A stretch of 64,000 nt of DNA from Euglena gracilis (taxonomy: Eukaryota; Euglenida; Euglenophyceae; Euglenales): positions 3,838,504 to 3,902,503 of the forward strand of contig CP154957.1 of assembly GCA_039621445.1 (NCBI GenBank), given 5' to 3'. Positions 36,808 to 49,654 of the stretch are shown here, piece after piece. Below the pieces are notes generated by a model. The model saw only the letters and a program-made list of their open reading frames with translations. It made no database searches and was not told where the DNA came from. Both the position numbers and the translations under genes were made by a program. The stretch's first letter is position 1. Every line of letters starts with the position of its first letter.

Positions 36808-37371
36808 CTCACTCCACAGTTGGCCCCGGGGTGGGGCCAGAGAGGGTTTGGGTGAAGGATTTTCTTTTTAAGACCGGGGGGAGGGGGCCCCCACCCACCC
36901 AGGGGGTACCCCCCCCCCACCCTGCACCGACCCCACACCACAGGGGGGGGGAGGGCGATCTGGGGTAACCCCCCCAAATACCCTGGCGGGGAGCCGGGTC
37001 ACCGGAAGCAACTTTTGGCCCTGCCCCCCTGCCAGGTTATTTGGGCCCTTTTTTCAGCGCCATAAAGGAATTTTGCCTTCAAAAAGGGGGGTGCCAAGTT
37101 ACTGGAACCATCATTTTTGCCGCCCCCCCCCCCCTGACAAGTTATTTGGCCCCCGCCAGGAGTACGCGCCCCGCCAGGTTATTTGGGGGGGGTTTACCCA
37201 TATTTTTGGGGGGGGTCAAAAGAAAACTTTCAGCTACTTGCACCGAAAAAGGCCGAAAAAAGGCCAAAACAAAAAAAATTGGTTTCGGTCACCCCCACGG
37301 GGGTCTGGCAGGCCCACCCACCCTACCCCCCCCGCACTGGGTCCAAAGTGAAAAAAATCCTGCTTGGATGC

Positions 37372-37455
37372 CTGCTGGGTGGTGCTGGGTGGCGGCTTCT
37401 TCTTGGCGGTCAGGTACCATGCGGAGGGGGCGGAGAAGTCCGTCAGTTGGACCAT
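37372..37455 (-). CDS. First coding exon of the KKRVxF gene, copy B
   Basis: Minus strand from ATG (37455): MVQLTDFSAPSAWYLTAKKK then PPPSTTQQ, ending at a GC donor (CAG|GCATCC) exactly where copy A has GT. Gap-free alignment with 21918-22001. A GTGTCCAG acceptor-like site lies 13 bases upstream of the ATG. The intron to the next exon is only about 560 bp here, against about 2.3 kb in copy A, because copy A has accumulated more repeats, including its microsatellite and foldbacks. Confidence 0.55.
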
Positions 37456-38019
37456 ACGGCGGTTGTTCCTGGACACGGACAATGAATCTGCGCCGTTCCT
37501 TATGAATCTGCACCGTTCCTTATGGCCCCCCAATAGAAGCGCTACAAGTGTGGTCCCCGAATAAAAATGCACCCCAGCCATTGAAGGCGGTAATGCACTG
37601 CAACACTTCCAAATTTTGGCGGGAATTCAAAACGAACTCGACAAAAGCAGGTGAGGTCCAAATAGCAGTGCCCCCCCCCCCCCGCAAGAGGCGGTGGTCT
37701 GCTATAAGCACATCCGCGCTTCAATTGGGGGGGGGGGCAAGGCATTTCTGTCAATTCTTTGTAGATTCTCAAATCTTCGCAAACAAATTGCACATCTTAG
37801 CAATCATCACACCCCAGTTGCAAAAAAAAGCAACCTTTTTTGAGCTCCGACGTGATCCTCCAAAGGCAGTACTTTTTGGACCAGAGTAATCCACCACAGA
37901 CAAGGGGAAACCCAAACCCAAGAGAAACACAGGGGAAAAGCGAAGGAGAGGGATTGTCCCATGGCTTCATCTTCTTCATTTTCTCACAATTGATTTTTCG
38001 CCTCAAATACACCGTACAC

Positions 38020-38058
38020 ACAACACACTCACAACACACACAACACACACACACACAC

Positions 38059-38090
<32 letters not shown>

Positions 38091-38092
38091 GC
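38020..38092. repeat. Short (CA)n microsatellite
   Basis: CAACACAC steps followed by CA repeats with two GCAC interruptions. Confidence 0.9.
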
Positions 38093-38629
38093 ATCCTAAA
38101 ACTCTGGGAGGAAACTGTTCAGAAATGAACCTTGAAAAGGAGAAACCACAATCCCCAGGGCCTTGTTCTTTGGGAACATGTGCCAACCCTCCCAGCACCA
38201 AAAAGCGCTGCTCGTGGTCAGACAAGCGCCAACTCACATGAAATACAGCAGACCGACACGGGTTGTTGTTGATCAAAAGCCCTTCGCCGTGTGAAGGTGC
38301 ATCCTGCCCAAAAAGAAGGTGTGGGAATTTGAGCTCCTTCACCAGAAAAACAGGGGCCGATGGGCCTGAAAAATATGATACAAACCGTGGCAACGCAATA
38401 AGCCCCAGCATGGAGGATGGGCTTCCAGCACATTCTTGTTCTGCCAACAAACCGCCCATCTTCAGAGCCCTTGACCATTGCACCCCACAACTAAACTGGG
38501 GGGTCCACCCAGTGGGGGTGGCCTCCCAGCCGCAATAATCGAGGGAGGATCAAACGGTGAGATAAAAAATTTAATCGTCCATTTTTATGTTATTTGTAAG
38601 TTGTGGGTATTTGAAGAAGCCCTTTCAAG

Positions 38630-39088
38630 CAGGGGGGGGGGAAATGCAACTGGGCCCTTCAAATTATGCAAGTCAAAAAATGCAAAAAAAATGCAAAAAA
38701 AATGCAAAAAAATGCAAAAAAAATGCAACTTACATGAAAAACCTGAGAAAAAGCTGGAATATAACAGAGCTTTGCTGCCTAAGATCAAAAAAAATTTCTA
38801 GGGCAAAATATTTTATGCAAAAAAATGCAAAAAAATGCAAAAAAAAATCCATACATATGGCAACCAACAACAAAAATTTTTTCCAGGGCAACCAGGGCAA
38901 AATATTTTACGTAGAAAATGCAAAAATATGCAAAAAAATTCAAACATATGGCAACCAATTACAAAAAAATTCTCCGGGGAAAATATTTTATGCAAAAAAA
39001 TGCAAAAAAATGCAAAAAATGCAAATTTCGGGAAAAGCCGATTATGCAAAAAAATGCAAATTATGCAAGTTGCATTTCCCCCCCCCTG
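38630..39088. mobile_element. Non-autonomous TIR element, CAGGGG...CCCCTG ends
   Basis: A 459-bp element flanked by direct repeats TTTCAAG (38623-38629 and 39089-39095). Its termini are CAGGGGGGGGGGAAATGCAA and the inverse of AGTTGCATTTCCCCCCCCTG. The interior consists of (ATGCAAAAAA)n arrays and three CATATGGCAACCAA repeats and is non-coding. CAGGG termini and a 7-8 bp target duplication fit hAT-like transposons. Confidence 0.75.
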
Positions 39089-39095
39089 TTTCAAG

Positions 39096-40027
39096 TGGGG
39101 GGAATGGGAACGGTGGAAATAAATTTACCCCTTGAGAATCGACCAGTTTTTGCGGTCATATCCTGTCCCCCGTCCCCCCCCCCCAATTTTTGGCATTACC
39201 GAATATTTTTTGCATTTTTTTTTACAAATTTTTGCCCAAACAGTGCCCAAAGACAATTTTTTGGCCGTTTTGGGGTCCAAAATATTTCGGGGGCGCGAAT
39301 TTTTAGGTCAAGGTTTTCCTTCAACGCCGAAGGAGTTTTCTTTGAGCAGGTGCTATGGTGGGTGGGGGGGAGGTCGACCCACCCCCTCCCACCTCCTGAG
39401 CCTTCCCGTAGAGCCCTGGACACCCCCCCACCGAAACAATGGCGCGGTCCAGGCAATCAATTTTCAGTCCGGGGGAAGCGTCGCACCGAAAATTGGAGGG
39501 TGGTTGGACCCTCCCCCCACCGACCCTCCCCCCACCACCAGGATGGGTGGGGGGGTGGTCGACCCCTCCACCAACCACTCACAGGGTTGCGGGGATTCTT
39601 GTACAGCCGTGCAGGGGTCCCCCCCCCTCCGGACTGGGGGGGTCCGGACCCCCCTCCAACTGCCCTTATATCGAAGCCTGGGGCCAAGCGCCGATAACAG
39701 ATATGTTTATACTGTGTCATTATATTATGGGAAACCATAATATAATGACCCAGTGGTCCCCAGGGCAGAGGATTGTTCCCGCACAGGGACAATCTCACCC
39801 ACCTGGCTTTACATCGGTGCCTTGCGCCCAGCACTCCATCCTGAACCCTCTCCTGAGGACGGGCAAATTTCTGAGCGTTTCGTTATCTCGTTTTTTTTTT
39901 TGCATTTTACAGGTTTGGCTATTGTGCTGTATCAAAACCATACGCCCTCATGTCGAACCCTGCTTCGCCTGCTTTGTCTGCTTCGCCCAGGCCATGATTG
40001 AAGGCATCCCTCCCCTCCTGCCCACCT
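39096..40027. repeat. Repeat modules, no gene
   Basis: An inverted family D member (about 39200-39480) and GGGTTGCGGGGATTCTTGT / ACAGCCGTGC module (39585-39620), also present at 59070-59100. TATATTATGG..CCATAATATA hairpin at about 39720-39746. Confidence 0.45.
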
Positions 40028-40510
40028 ACCGGGTTCCTACCGGGGTGGTCGTACGCACCCCCTTACCTGCAACCCCTGATCTGGGGGTAGTTGGTATATA
40101 GGGGACCGGGGCGTGGTCGGTGAGCAAAGGGGAGGGGGGCGGATAATGCCGGGGGGCCAACCTTACATGGGGCAAGTTTGCATGTTCAAAGTTTTGGCGT
40201 CCATGCGCAAAAGGCCAATGGCGATCTTTAGAGGGGCCAAGTTTATCCGCCCCCGCCCCCCCCCCCTTGTCGTCCAACCGGGTTCCTGCAACCTGCGACC
40301 GGGGGGGGGGGGTGGTCGTAACACCCCCATAACCTGCAACCTGTGACCGGGGGGTGGTTGTAACCGAGGGGGCGGTCGTAGGTAAGGGGGTGCTAAAATT
40401 CTCGCAACCTGCAACCTTCGACCGGGGGGGGGGTCGTAACACCCCCATGACCTGCAACCTGCGACCGGGGGGGGGGGTGGTCATAAATGAGGCGTGGTCG
40501 TACGACAAGG
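40028..40510 (+). repeat. Interspersed repeat family B, three copies
   Basis: A diverged copy at 40028-40105 and good copies at about 40268-40385 and 40405-40510 with CAACCTGCGACCGGGG and GGTGGTCGTAAC blocks. Confidence 0.7.
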
Positions 40511-42137
<1,627 letters not shown>

Positions 42138-43267
42138 ACACACGTATGCACACACAACAGACACATGCAAACACAAACACGTGTGCAAACACAAACACGT
42201 GCGCTCATGGGTGTGTGTGTGTGTGTGTGTTTCATGTATCGATGAGAACCAGAGAACAGAGGGGGAAAGGCGCACACCAAAAAGTAAAAATAAAAAGTAT
42301 GCAGATCAGATGGCAGATGAGTGTTTGATTTCAGAAGCCTCGCTCATGGGGTTGGCAAGGAGGTCAGAGATAGAGCAGCGGATTGCGGAATCGTGAAGAA
42401 TTCAAAACATTCCTCTCCCTAGCTTTGCAAGGTGGGTGTGAACTGGGGGCTCCTTTGCGGGATAGTCAAAGAAAACCTCTTCATCAGGTCTACATTTCAA
42501 AAAATGATATTTCTATAAATTATCCACAAAGACAACTTATATTTAAAGCACAAAAATACACGAGAGAAACTAAGAGCAACAGACCATCAAAAATATTGGT
42601 GTGAATACACAGTCTTCCCTTTCAGCTTTGCTCAACAAAACCATATTTTGGAAGGGGAATACAATTCTATTTGCCCAGAAAAGCAAATATAGGGCACTGT
42701 GAACGTCAAGAGAAATTGAAACTCAGGGATAATGCAAAACTCGTGGACAGGCACATAAAATTGCATTATAAGAAAAAAACTACAAAGATTTCAAAAACGA
42801 ACCTTCACAAACGTGAAAACTGCAAAAGAACCCAATGTAAAAAAAAACTCATCGGTGGCACCTTCGGTCAGGGAAGAAGAACAAGGCAGAACTCCCATCG
42901 AAAAAACCAGTCACACCCGTCAACAACAGAAAAAAATAACAGGAGGAGCAGGAGAGCCAACATATACAGAGCGGCGGGGGCGGTCGGCCAGCCGGGCGAC
43001 TGCCGGCGGCGACGAATGTCGCGGGCAGGGTTCGACGCCAGGTGTTGGTGGGAGCGTCCGGAGCACCAAAGGGAGGAGGGGGATGCCAAATGTACACTGG
43101 AGCTTTTCCGAATTAGAAGCAAAAATTGTGTCCAAAGAGGGGGCAGATGGTACTCGCAATTTTCGCCCCCACTCCAGGCCCAGGTTCGTGCCATGTGTGG
43201 TAAATCTAATACGGTGAGCAGCGAAAACAGCACCTGCCATATTCCCACTCCACCTCTCCTGACCTGG
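42138..43267. other. No gene firmly recognised
   Basis: Plus-strand 42813-43217 is open and ends with GMPNVHWSFSELEAKIVSKE then GADGTRNFRPHSRPRFVPCV, which is protein-like, but other frames over the same bases are open as well. Left uncalled. Confidence 0.25.
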
Positions 43268-43545
43268 CTATAGCTTAAAGATCCCAGGGGGGCCAGTGGC
43301 TGGCCATTTTGCTGGACACGAGAAAAAATGAACGAGCCAGACCACCCTTCCCCGGGGGTGGTTGGTCCCCCCATTGGGAAAAAAAATTCCTCCCGTGCTA
43401 CGCGTCGAGGTGGAAGTGGGGGTTTTGGCTGATATTGTTTCAAAAAATTCCAAAAATGGCCAAAAATGGGCATTTTTGGAGAGTTTTGGGGGTCCCAAAT
43501 TTTTTTCGGCACTTAGCATTGGTAACTGTAAAAATTATCCACTGG
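43268..43545 (+). repeat. Interspersed repeat family A, copy 3
   Basis: GGCCATTTTGCTGGACACG, TTTTGGCTGATATTG, CCAAAAATGGCCAAAAATGG, GCATTTTTGG and a diverged CGGCACTTAGC block. Confidence 0.65.
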
Positions 43546-46500
43546 ATTAAATCATTGATGAGATGAGGCATCCTTGCTTTTTAGCTGCTGAGTTTTCGAT
43601 TTCTCCTGCGAACTGATCGCAAATAAAAAGAGAGGCATGATTGCTTCCCTGAGACCAAAATTTCAATCAATTGAGTGTTTTGGGAATCAATGGGAATTTT
43701 GGGAATCACCCAACGTTTCAAAAAAAAAAACACACGGCGCAATACCCTGTGACGGTCCTTGCCCATCCGAGATATGCTCCACGAATGCTGGGTTTCCTGT
43801 CCCGTTTTTTTTCCCCTCAAAAATCCTCACAATTAAAATTTCAGAATTAAAAAAAACTTGGACCACTTGTGGAATTGCGCAAATGAACCATTTGAACAAA
43901 TCACTTGCACAATTGCACAGAACGACCACTCAAAAAAACACCAACTGTGGGGAGGTGGTACAGCACCAGAGGAAGGAGAGGAAACCACCTACTTTGTCCA
44001 CACAGGAAATGTGGGCGGACAGCACCAAGGTTGTCGTGCATTTTTTGGTAATATCTCATATTTTACTTGACTTTGTCTCATTTAATTTAGTTTAATAATA
44101 ACTTGAATTTGATTTTCAATTATATTTTTAAATTCTTAATTTAATTTCATTTTCAATTCTCAGTTCAATCATTTCCACCACGTTTCGGGGGAGGGGGCAA
44201 CCATAAAAGGTTTCCCCTTGCCTTTCCCCTTGGTTGAAGCTTTTGGCCTGGGAGGTGGGTGGGCAGCCACCCCACCTGAAACCCCGAATCCTCCTTCTGT
44301 CGAACCTGGTCGCGGAGTGCGGACATTGCGCCCCCCTCAGGAGGTGGGGCCTTTGCCCGAGAGCCCCAAACGTGTGTGTTTGGCGGGGGCTTGGAGGCAA
44401 AGCAGTGGACCTAAACGGTGAACGACACAATAACCGCAATCGGGAGCCATGGTGGCTTGTTCTGACCCTTGCTTGTGTTGTGATGGGTTGGACCAGACTG
44501 ACGTCGGATCAGCGGGGGGGGGGGCTAAGTTTCCCAGATAGGGTGGGGGGGGGTGGAGTGGGGACCAAACTTCTTTTCATCAACCACAGGGGGTGACTCG
44601 CTATGTGGTGCCTCCCATATTTTTGAGCCGAAGCATTTGTCTACCCACCCAAAGAAACATCGTCTACTCCCCCCCCCCCCCAAATCAAAAAATGGGGGTT
44701 TACCTTTTTTGCTTTTTACCTGGACCGTCGTTGGTTTGATGCCTGGATGGGACTTTGACCATCCTTGGAAATAGACGTCTTAAAAATTCTTAAAAATTCT
44801 TTAAAAAATCTCAGAATGCTTTAAAAAAAACGTTAAAACACCTTAAAAACGCTACCAACCTGCGACCTATGACCTATGACCCCATGAATTTTCGAAAAAT
44901 TTCGCCATAAAAATAATGCCTGGTTCCCGGACATGATATAAATGCAACAAAAGCCCTAGATACTAATTGTGCATCGCTCAAAACCCAACACAAATGTAAT
45001 ACTATCCACCCCAAAACCTGACCCGAATAAGAACACCCTCCAGGAAAGAACAATGGGGTTTTGGCCAACCAGAGGAAGGAAGGGGGGAGGGGGCTTTTTG
45101 ACGGGCAGAAACTTGGGGGGGTGATCCGCCTTTGTCCAGCCCACCCTGCCCCGCCTGCCATTGTGTTGGACCCTGGGTTCGACCCCTCCCCCGATCCAGA
45201 GGGGTGGCTTTGGGCCCTCCGGCACAACCCCCTTCCGCCAGGCCCAAAAATTGCCCCCCCCCCCCCCAGCTAATACCCACCCCCCAGCCCCCACCTCGGA
45301 GGGTGTGACCTGGCTTAAAAAGAACCCTGTTAGGGGCACTGGTCACAAGGGGACGGGGGAGCACACAGAGTCGCAAGCCCTAAGTTTCAGCGTGATCTTA
45401 GGTTCAATATTCTGCGCGCTTGTGCACCTTTTGGAGTGGAGGGTAGGTACCCCCCCGCCCACCGACCGGGTTCCGGGTTCTAGGGGGTCATACGTGCCCC
45501 CTGACCTGCAATCCCCGATTGGGGGGGGGGGTCGGCGAAAAGGGGTGGTCGTTGGGCAAGGGGGGGGGGTACGACATGACCCTGTCCGAGTGCAAAATAT
45601 TTGAGCTGGGCACCAGGCACTATTATTATTTTCCAGGTGCCTGAAAAAACCTTAAAATGCATGAAAACGCGCGGCGGAAATGCCTTGAAATGCATTAAAA
45701 TGCCTTAAATTTTGGGGTGGTAGATTTTTCTCCAACCAGGCAAAAATGAAAAGCGCAAAATCTCTGCAAAAAAACAGGTCAACTCGGGGAAGAAAAAAGA
45801 GTTCTGGAATGTCTGGAGCATTGTCCAACCAAACAAAACTCCAAAAAAAATGTGTCTTTTGACTTTTTTTTTGATTTTGGACCGCATTCAAAAAATCAAA
45901 AACGTTGGTCCGATGCCGGGACAGACCTTTTTGACCACCCTTGAAAATAGCGCCATAAAATGCCTTAAAAAGCCTGAAAAAAGAATTAAAATACCGTACA
46001 ATAATGTTACATATCATACGTTGCGGAACGGCATCTCCCATGTGGTCAGCATCCTTTCTGAGCCAGGGAGGCTCAGCCTGTTGCGTGGTTAATGGCCTGA
46101 AATACCCACCGACCTTCATTTTCTGTCAAAAACTGGGGGACGACGGCGGCGGGAATCCCAAGTGGTGAAACCAGACGCCGAGTCCACCTAAATTGCCAGA
46201 TAGGGGGTCTCCCAGAGACACATTCACAGATTCAGTCAGGAGAGTGGTTTTTTGTTGGAGGGTTCCGACCCACTACCTACTCTGTGGATCACACTGCTCA
46301 GCAGCACCATGTCAATCCCCCCAAAAACAACGAGTCAATGAATTCAAATGAATGCACAAAAAAAGTGATATGAAATATGAACAAAAATGCACACTTTGGA
46401 AAACGTGGAAAAAATGCGCAAATATGTGGAAAAAAATCGAAACACATTTCCCTCATCCTTCGGTTTGGCCAAAAAAAAAAACAACAACAAAAAAAAGAAT

Positions 46501-46739
46501 TGGTTTTTGACCCAATATTTGCCCTGGCCAGCCCAAGTGTAACCCATTTCCCCCATTTTTGTAACCCCGAAAGAAATAAATTTGGTGTCCTCAGCCGTCT
46601 GTTGGGCGGCTGCAAAATAATAATAACTCGTCGATGGGGGAGGAGGTCTGGGGCTGGAAATGGCTGCTGGCTGGGAAATGAATTCTGCAGGTGGAGTCAA
46701 AATCCCCCCCCCCCCGGGGATTGGGTCCACTTGGGCTGA
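43546..46739. other. No gene recognised
   Basis: AT-rich near 44050-44170, a family B member at 45463-45580, low-complexity and homopolymer-rich stretches elsewhere. Confidence 0.35.
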
Positions 46740-46945
46740 AGGGACGCCCAGGGGGGGGTCTGCCCACCAAAGCAATGGTGCGGTCTGGGTGACTGATTCT
46801 CAGGTTTTCGGGTCGAAATTTTTACCTCCCCCTCCAAATGGCCGAAAATGACATTTTTGGGATTTTTTTTTAGACAAATTGTCGAAAACGGCTGAACGTT
46901 CCACACAAAGTGCCAGAAGGAAAAGTGTCACTTTTTTCGGGGTCC
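46740..46945 (+). repeat. Interspersed repeat family D
   Basis: CAATGGTGCGGTCTGGGTGA, TCTCAGGTTTTCGGG, GGCCGAAAATGACATTTTTGG, TTGTCGAAAACGG and GTGCCAGAAGGAAAAG. Confidence 0.6.
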
Positions 46946-47779
46946 GCCCCAGGATGGGTATGTGCTCCCTTTGGCGGATTGGGGGTTCGGAACATACCAT
47001 TGCTTACCGACCCCCCCCGGGGGGGGGTCGCTTTCCACTTTCAAAAAAAAACTAGTCAGTCAAAAAAACCAGTCAATGACTTTTCAAAAACCAGTCACCC
47101 ACTTCCTATCGGGGGTCGGTCACTTTGGCCACTCAGCCAAAAATGGCCAGAAATCAAAAGTTTTGTCACCCCCCCCAATTTTTTTCCAGCGCCTTTGGCG
47201 CCGGGTGGCCACGTTGCCCAAATCCTGGCTGACCCCGCCCGCGGAGGGGGGGTCTGGATCCAAAAAAAAATCAATCTTGGGAGGCGCAAACTGCCCATGA
47301 CAAAAATGACTGAAGTGGCATCCAAAGTGCCCAAAAAATACTGCAAAAAAGGCCAAAATTTTCGAGTTACACGTGTTAACAGAAATTTTCTGACCGTTTC
47401 GGTTGCAAAACAGATGAAGCGGAAAACCGCTTCGATGATTTCCGAAATTTATTTTTTAGCAGATTCACGGAGAAATGCGATTAAGCAAAAAGGTTTCAGA
47501 AAACCTACTACATCCACAAACGATGAACGTTGTCATCTCTCCATGAAAGAGACAGATACAGAAAGACAATATATATGTAGCAAAAACACATGTGAACGTG
47601 AGACAGAAGCACAACGAAGAAAATAAAGTTAACTGTCTAATGAAGCGGAATACCGCTTCATTGGACATCCTTGGTCGTGATGTCAACGGAAGGTCAAATG
47701 AATCAGTTGTAACAGAAATACACTTACATTTATTCTGAGTCAGATAAAAAGGAGGAGAGACCACGTTGAACATTCGTGA

Positions 47780-47880
47780 TTCACTCTGCCTGACACCGAC
47801 GTTGGCCACCGTCGGTGTCGGTTCTTCCTGTGGGCTGCCGGGGCCGCAAGCGGCGGAAGCAGGCACCCGGCAGCCCCGTG
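47780..47880. repeat. Two hairpins in the hairpin island
   Basis: ACACCGACGTTGGCC / CACCGTCGGTGTCGG (about 47789-47821) and GGGCTGCCGGGG ... CCCGGCAGCCCC (about 47831-47877). They could be regulatory or structural; function unknown. Confidence 0.5.
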
Positions 47881-48741
47881 GCTCCCCGCCTTGTACTGTT
47901 TGAGTCAGAATGGTTTTAAACCTAGACTGATGGTATAACTAAGATATGAGGTTTGTGGTACACTTAGCGGTTTGGTGGTTGTGTACCTCGCGGAGCGAAT
48001 GCATAGGGCCTGAAAAACGGATAGGGAACACAAAGGAAGCGGTTATCCGCTTCCTTTGTACATAATGGACACAATTTCATTAAAAAGGGGGAGAGGCTGG
48101 ACCGGGTCCAATTCACTTCCCCGGACCCCCGAACGGTGCCCAGCCGTCAGGGGTTCGGTTACGGCTTTTGCTGGACCGGGCAGGCGATCGTACAGTCCAG
48201 GCTCCCCAGTCATCTCAATACATAAACATTACGAAGCGTATGGTGCATGTCACAAACTGCACTTTGTGGTACAGTTAAACGTTAAACGGTTAACCAAATC
48301 GCGGATTGAATTCCAACGATGTCAAAACCACACAAGAATCATTGATGGAACGTACATGAAGCGGCTTTCCGCTTCGTTTTGAGGAAGTGACCAATGTGCT
48401 GAATGTCACTCGCGAGCTTCGTAACTGTTTACCGGTTGCATGTACCACGAACGGAGGAACAATGGGAATGTTAGCATCCACATGAAAGAACGTGGTTACA
48501 GTGGTGGATCGAAGCCAACATTGGTCCACAGCACATCGTTGTACACGCCTCTTACCCTTTGATACACTGCTGAGTTCATCGAGTCCATCAGAAGTCCTCT
48601 GCAAACATGACCTTGGCGGAGTTTTTAACAACAATCCGCTGACAGGAGACACCTCTATATTTAACCGCACATAAAATGAAGCGGAAAACCGCTTCACCTA
48701 CGCCTGAAATCGCGATCATGTCTGTTCATACCGAGTACTGT

Positions 48742-49048
48742 GACCACCAAATACTACATTAATCAAACCGCACGCATTCAGGAGGTTTACCTGAACGTGC
48801 TCTACGGGCTGCCGCTGGCAATGGCCAGCAAAGACCGTATGTGGCGGGGACTGCCCACCCCCTCCACGTACTGTCTGTGGTTCCCTACCAGTGACAGCCT
48901 CCTTTTTTTTGCTTTTACAGGAGGCAGCGGGAATCCGCTTCATATGAAGCCACAAGCGTGGGTAGCGACTGTGATCACCCAGGCAGTCGGGTTCATCGGT
49001 ACAGAGATTGAACGCAGTGTGCTGGAGGATGTTCGCTTTCTGGTGTAA
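48742..49048 (+). CDS. Candidate exon in the hairpin island
   Basis: Plus-strand frame KYYINQTARIQEVYLNVLYG, LPLAMASKDRMWRGLPTPS, TYCLWFPTSDS, then VATVITQAVGFIGTEIERSV and a TAA at 49046-49048. The composition is protein-like. A CAG acceptor-like site at 48920 and a GTGACA at 48891 could define a very small intron, or the frame may simply run through. No start codon is obvious, so it is probably an internal or 3' exon. No family recognised. Confidence 0.35.
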
Positions 49049-49206
49049 GTCACATTGGACAGCTGGTGAAAGATGGGACGTCAGTGTATATACCGAGATC
49101 AAGATACTACATACGCCCGTGATGTTGCGATGGTGGAGTAATGACTGTGATCACGGCAGGCAGTCAAGCAAATGTGGGTAGTGACTGTGATCAACCAGGC
49201 GGTTGC
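48958..49206 (+). repeat. Direct repeats of GACTGTGATCACCCAGGCAG
   Basis: GTGGGTAGCGACTGTGATCA CCCAGGCAGT (48958-48987), a second near 49142-49168 and a third near 49174-49203. Three copies with small changes, two of them carrying TGTGATCA. Confidence 0.6.
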
Positions 49207-49235
49207 ACAGAAAATAACCAGGTATAAATATTAAA

Positions 49236-49448
49236 ATGAAGCAGAATAGGAAGCGTTTTTCCGCTTCAAAAAAAATGGCAGAAAAAATACGTAAATCCAA
49301 CCCTACGTTTCTGAATCGCGAGGTTTCTAACCGACGTAACATGGCAGTTGTACCACCAACCACATCAATTCAGCACAAGTTCCGACATCGCGCTCTGGAT
49401 GCGCCCAATTTGAGAGACCAACGTCCTGTTGCACCCCCCCGTTTATAA
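49236..49448 (+). CDS. Candidate small protein or first exon containing a hairpin in frame
   Basis: From ATG 49236: MKQNRKRFSASKKMAEKIRK, SNPTFLNREVSNRRNMAVVP, PTTSIQHKFRHRALDAPNLR, ending at TAA 49446-49448. The hairpin at 49250-49267 is translated as KRFSAS. Basic, possibly DNA-binding; no family recognised. It could be the leader exon of the gene that follows. Confidence 0.35.
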   Translation: MKQNRKRFSASKKMAEKIRKSNPTFLNREVSNRRNMAVVPPTTSIQHKFRHRALDAPNLRDQRPVAPPRL

Positions 49449-49654
49449 ATTGAAAGATACCTGCCAAACAGCACCAAAAATCAACAAACGCTGGTTATGA
49501 AGCGGAAAAACGCTTCATATGTGAAACAATAACCGATCTTACAACGTTTTCGTAGTTTAAAGGGTCTGATAAAACAGTTTTAGTAAGAGGAAGCGGTTAT
49601 CCGCTTCCTTTAAGTCTAGAGAAATCATTTCCTTCTGGTTGTAACAGAGAACAC

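Noticed and set aside
46910-47626. 238-codon plus-strand frame
   Set aside because: Crosses repeat family D and other low-complexity sequence; the last part is Lys/Glu/Thr-rich without motif.
48290-48697. 135-codon minus-strand frame bounded by hairpins on both sides
   Set aside because: Starts inside a hairpin and lacks protein-like composition; probably chance.
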